Assembly (NCBI RefSeq): GCF_000757605.1
Contig: NZ_JQAK01000001.1
Span: 446,563-497,226, forward strand
Reading direction: 5' to 3'
DNA length: 50,664 nt
From: Candidatus Paracaedibacter symbiosus
GTDB taxonomy: Bacteria; Pseudomonadota; Alphaproteobacteria; Paracaedibacterales; Paracaedibacteraceae
Shown in pieces: positions 50,033 to 50,664 of the stretch. A model generated the notes under the pieces. That model did no database searches, was not told where the DNA came from, and saw nothing but the letters and a program-made list of their open reading frames with translations. Made by a program: the position numbers and the translations under genes. Numbering within the stretch: the first letter of the stretch is position 1; every line of letters begins with the position of its first letter.

Positions 50033-50045
50033 ATAGGTTTATCGT

Positions 50046-50079
50046 GAGCCCATTGCCTTAATTGAGCACGATGTGGTTC
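50046..50079 (+). ncRNA. Group II intron domain V candidate
   Basis: 34 nt running from GAGCC to GGTTC, the standard domain V length and ends, with the catalytic AGC triad at positions 2-4. The lower stem GAGCC/GGTTC continues as CATTG/CGATG, then a two-base bulge and a short upper stem with an AATT loop. Some pairs are weak, fitting decay. Confidence 0.6.
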
Positions 50080-50169
50080 TAACGAGGGGCCGGGGTACAA
50101 CCGCGAGGGAGAAACCGGTCTACTCTCTCACTAGGCTTGAAAAAAGTAAGGTTACCCGTTTTGATAGTT

Positions 50170-50434
50170 ATGTCGAGTAAACATCAAACCATAAAAGGTA
50201 ACCCTATATTCAGAAACAAAGTAGGTTTGTTAAATTTAGCCGAAGAGCTTGGGAACGTTTCGAAAGCATGCAAAGTAATAAGCTTATCCCGAGACAGTTT
50301 TTATCAATGTAAATCAGCTGTGGAAGAAGGTGGGATTCAGGCGCTGTTTGATAAAAACCGGCGCCAACCTAACTTAAAAAACAGAGTTGATGAAGTAACT
50401 GATAAGGCTGTATCTGATTTTGCTATTGAGTTTC
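50170..50434 (+). pseudogene. Truncated IS481-family transposase
   Basis: Start at ATG 50170 (MSSKHQTIKGNPIF). The N-terminal helix-turn-helix part, VGLLNLAEELGNVSKACKV, SRDSFYQ, ALFDKNRRQPNLKNRVDE and VSDFAIEFP, is as in IS481-type transposases. It breaks off before the DDE catalytic core where the 224-bp repeat begins at 50441; the open frame runs on to 50619 through unrelated repeat sequence. It directly follows the intron end. Not functional. Confidence 0.78.
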
Positions 50435-50440
50435 CGGGAA

Positions 50441-50664
50441 TGTTCGCTAAAGTATGTCAGTTCTGTAAAACGAAGGGCGCTTTTACCAGTGAAAGCGCTC
50501 ACTTTAAGCTGGTTTATTGTGCTTGTCAAAAGATTACTGAAAAATGGGCTAAGCCCTTATCAAATTGGGCCTTGACCATCTCACAGCTCTCTGTTTATTT
50601 TGAGGGCAGGCTCAAATGAGAGCTTAACTTAAATAGCTGACACACCTAGTTGAACACTCCCCCT
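50441..50664 (-). repeat. ~224-bp inverted repeat, right copy (reaches window edge)
   Basis: Reverse complement of 47064-47286 with a few differences, including one more base in a G run near the outer end. It interrupts the IS481-type transposase. The true outer boundary may lie beyond the window. Confidence 0.85.

Larger units (their letters stand above)
48246..50131 (+). mobile_element. Degenerate group II intron
   Basis: Starts with GTGCGCC (48246), matching the group II 5' consensus GUGYG, and ends around 50131 with a domain VI-like segment whose 3' strand CTACTC holds a candidate branch A and finishes in AC (AY rule). Between them are about 470 bases of ribozyme-like domains I-III, an intron-encoded protein (48714-50032), and a 34-nt domain V candidate at 50046-50079. 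The encoded protein is broken twice, so the intron can move only with outside help. Boundaries are by eye. Confidence 0.75.

Overview
The window reads as chromosome from an intracellular or protist-associated alphaproteobacterium, most likely of the Holosporales / Paracaedibacter-Odyssella type. That placement is inference. It rests on alphaproteobacterial gene orders (rnd-kdsD; yqaA-dsbB; ctaC-ctaD-ctaB-small CoxF-like-ctaG), moderately AT-rich DNA, several secreted proteins of no known family, many decayed genes, and a secreted protein built like a eukaryotic actin nucleation-promoting factor.

Layout. 1-4.2 kb, minus strand: kdsD (cut by the window edge), rnd, tRNA-Leu(CAG) and the methionine importer metN-metI-metQ. 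4.4-8.1 kb, plus strand: fabI-aroC-sppA, then a secreted unknown and tRNA-Leu(CAA). 9.5-16.2 kb, plus strand: yqaA-dsbB, a small inverted-repeat element, then pheS-pheT-lepA. 16.2-21.7 kb: secreted unknowns, a DUF167 gene, tRNA-Met, a probable 655-aa secreted protein split in two by a frameshift at an A7 run, plsY and tRNA-His. 21.8-26.1 kb, minus strand: a Cache-class III adenylate cyclase receptor, the WH2/polyproline/acidic secreted protein, and a secreted unknown. 26.2-30.4 kb, minus strand: the cytochrome c oxidase cluster, including a 37-aa CoxF-like gene; its ctaE partner lies about 12 kb away at 41.9-42.7 kb. 30.8-37.6 kb: threonine dehydratase, an alpha/beta hydrolase and an RND efflux pair. 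37.7-40.7 kb: a decayed patatin gene and groES-groEL under a CIRCE operator. 40.8-46.5 kb: a small frame-broken gene, a lipoprotein, ctaE, a second copy of the small repeat, a YejA-like peptide-binding protein and a zinc alcohol dehydrogenase.

The last 4 kb (46.5-50.66 kb) is a mobile-element graveyard. It holds a YefM antitoxin followed by a broken YoeB toxin, a group II intron whose reverse transcriptase has a nonsense codon and a frameshift, a truncated IS481-type transposase, and a ~224-bp sequence present in inverted orientation at both ends (47064-47286 and 50441-50664).

The most interesting item is the minus-strand gene at 24131-25276. It combines a signal peptide, a cysteine-rich N-terminal domain, two polyproline stretches, two WH2-like actin-binding motifs, a basic amphipathic segment and an acidic C-terminus with a near-terminal tryptophan. 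This is the WASP/RickA 'polyPro-WH2-WH2-central-acidic' order and suggests a bacterial effector acting on host actin. A second theme is that three separate genes are each interrupted at a 7-8 base poly(A) run in a way that one extra A would repair.
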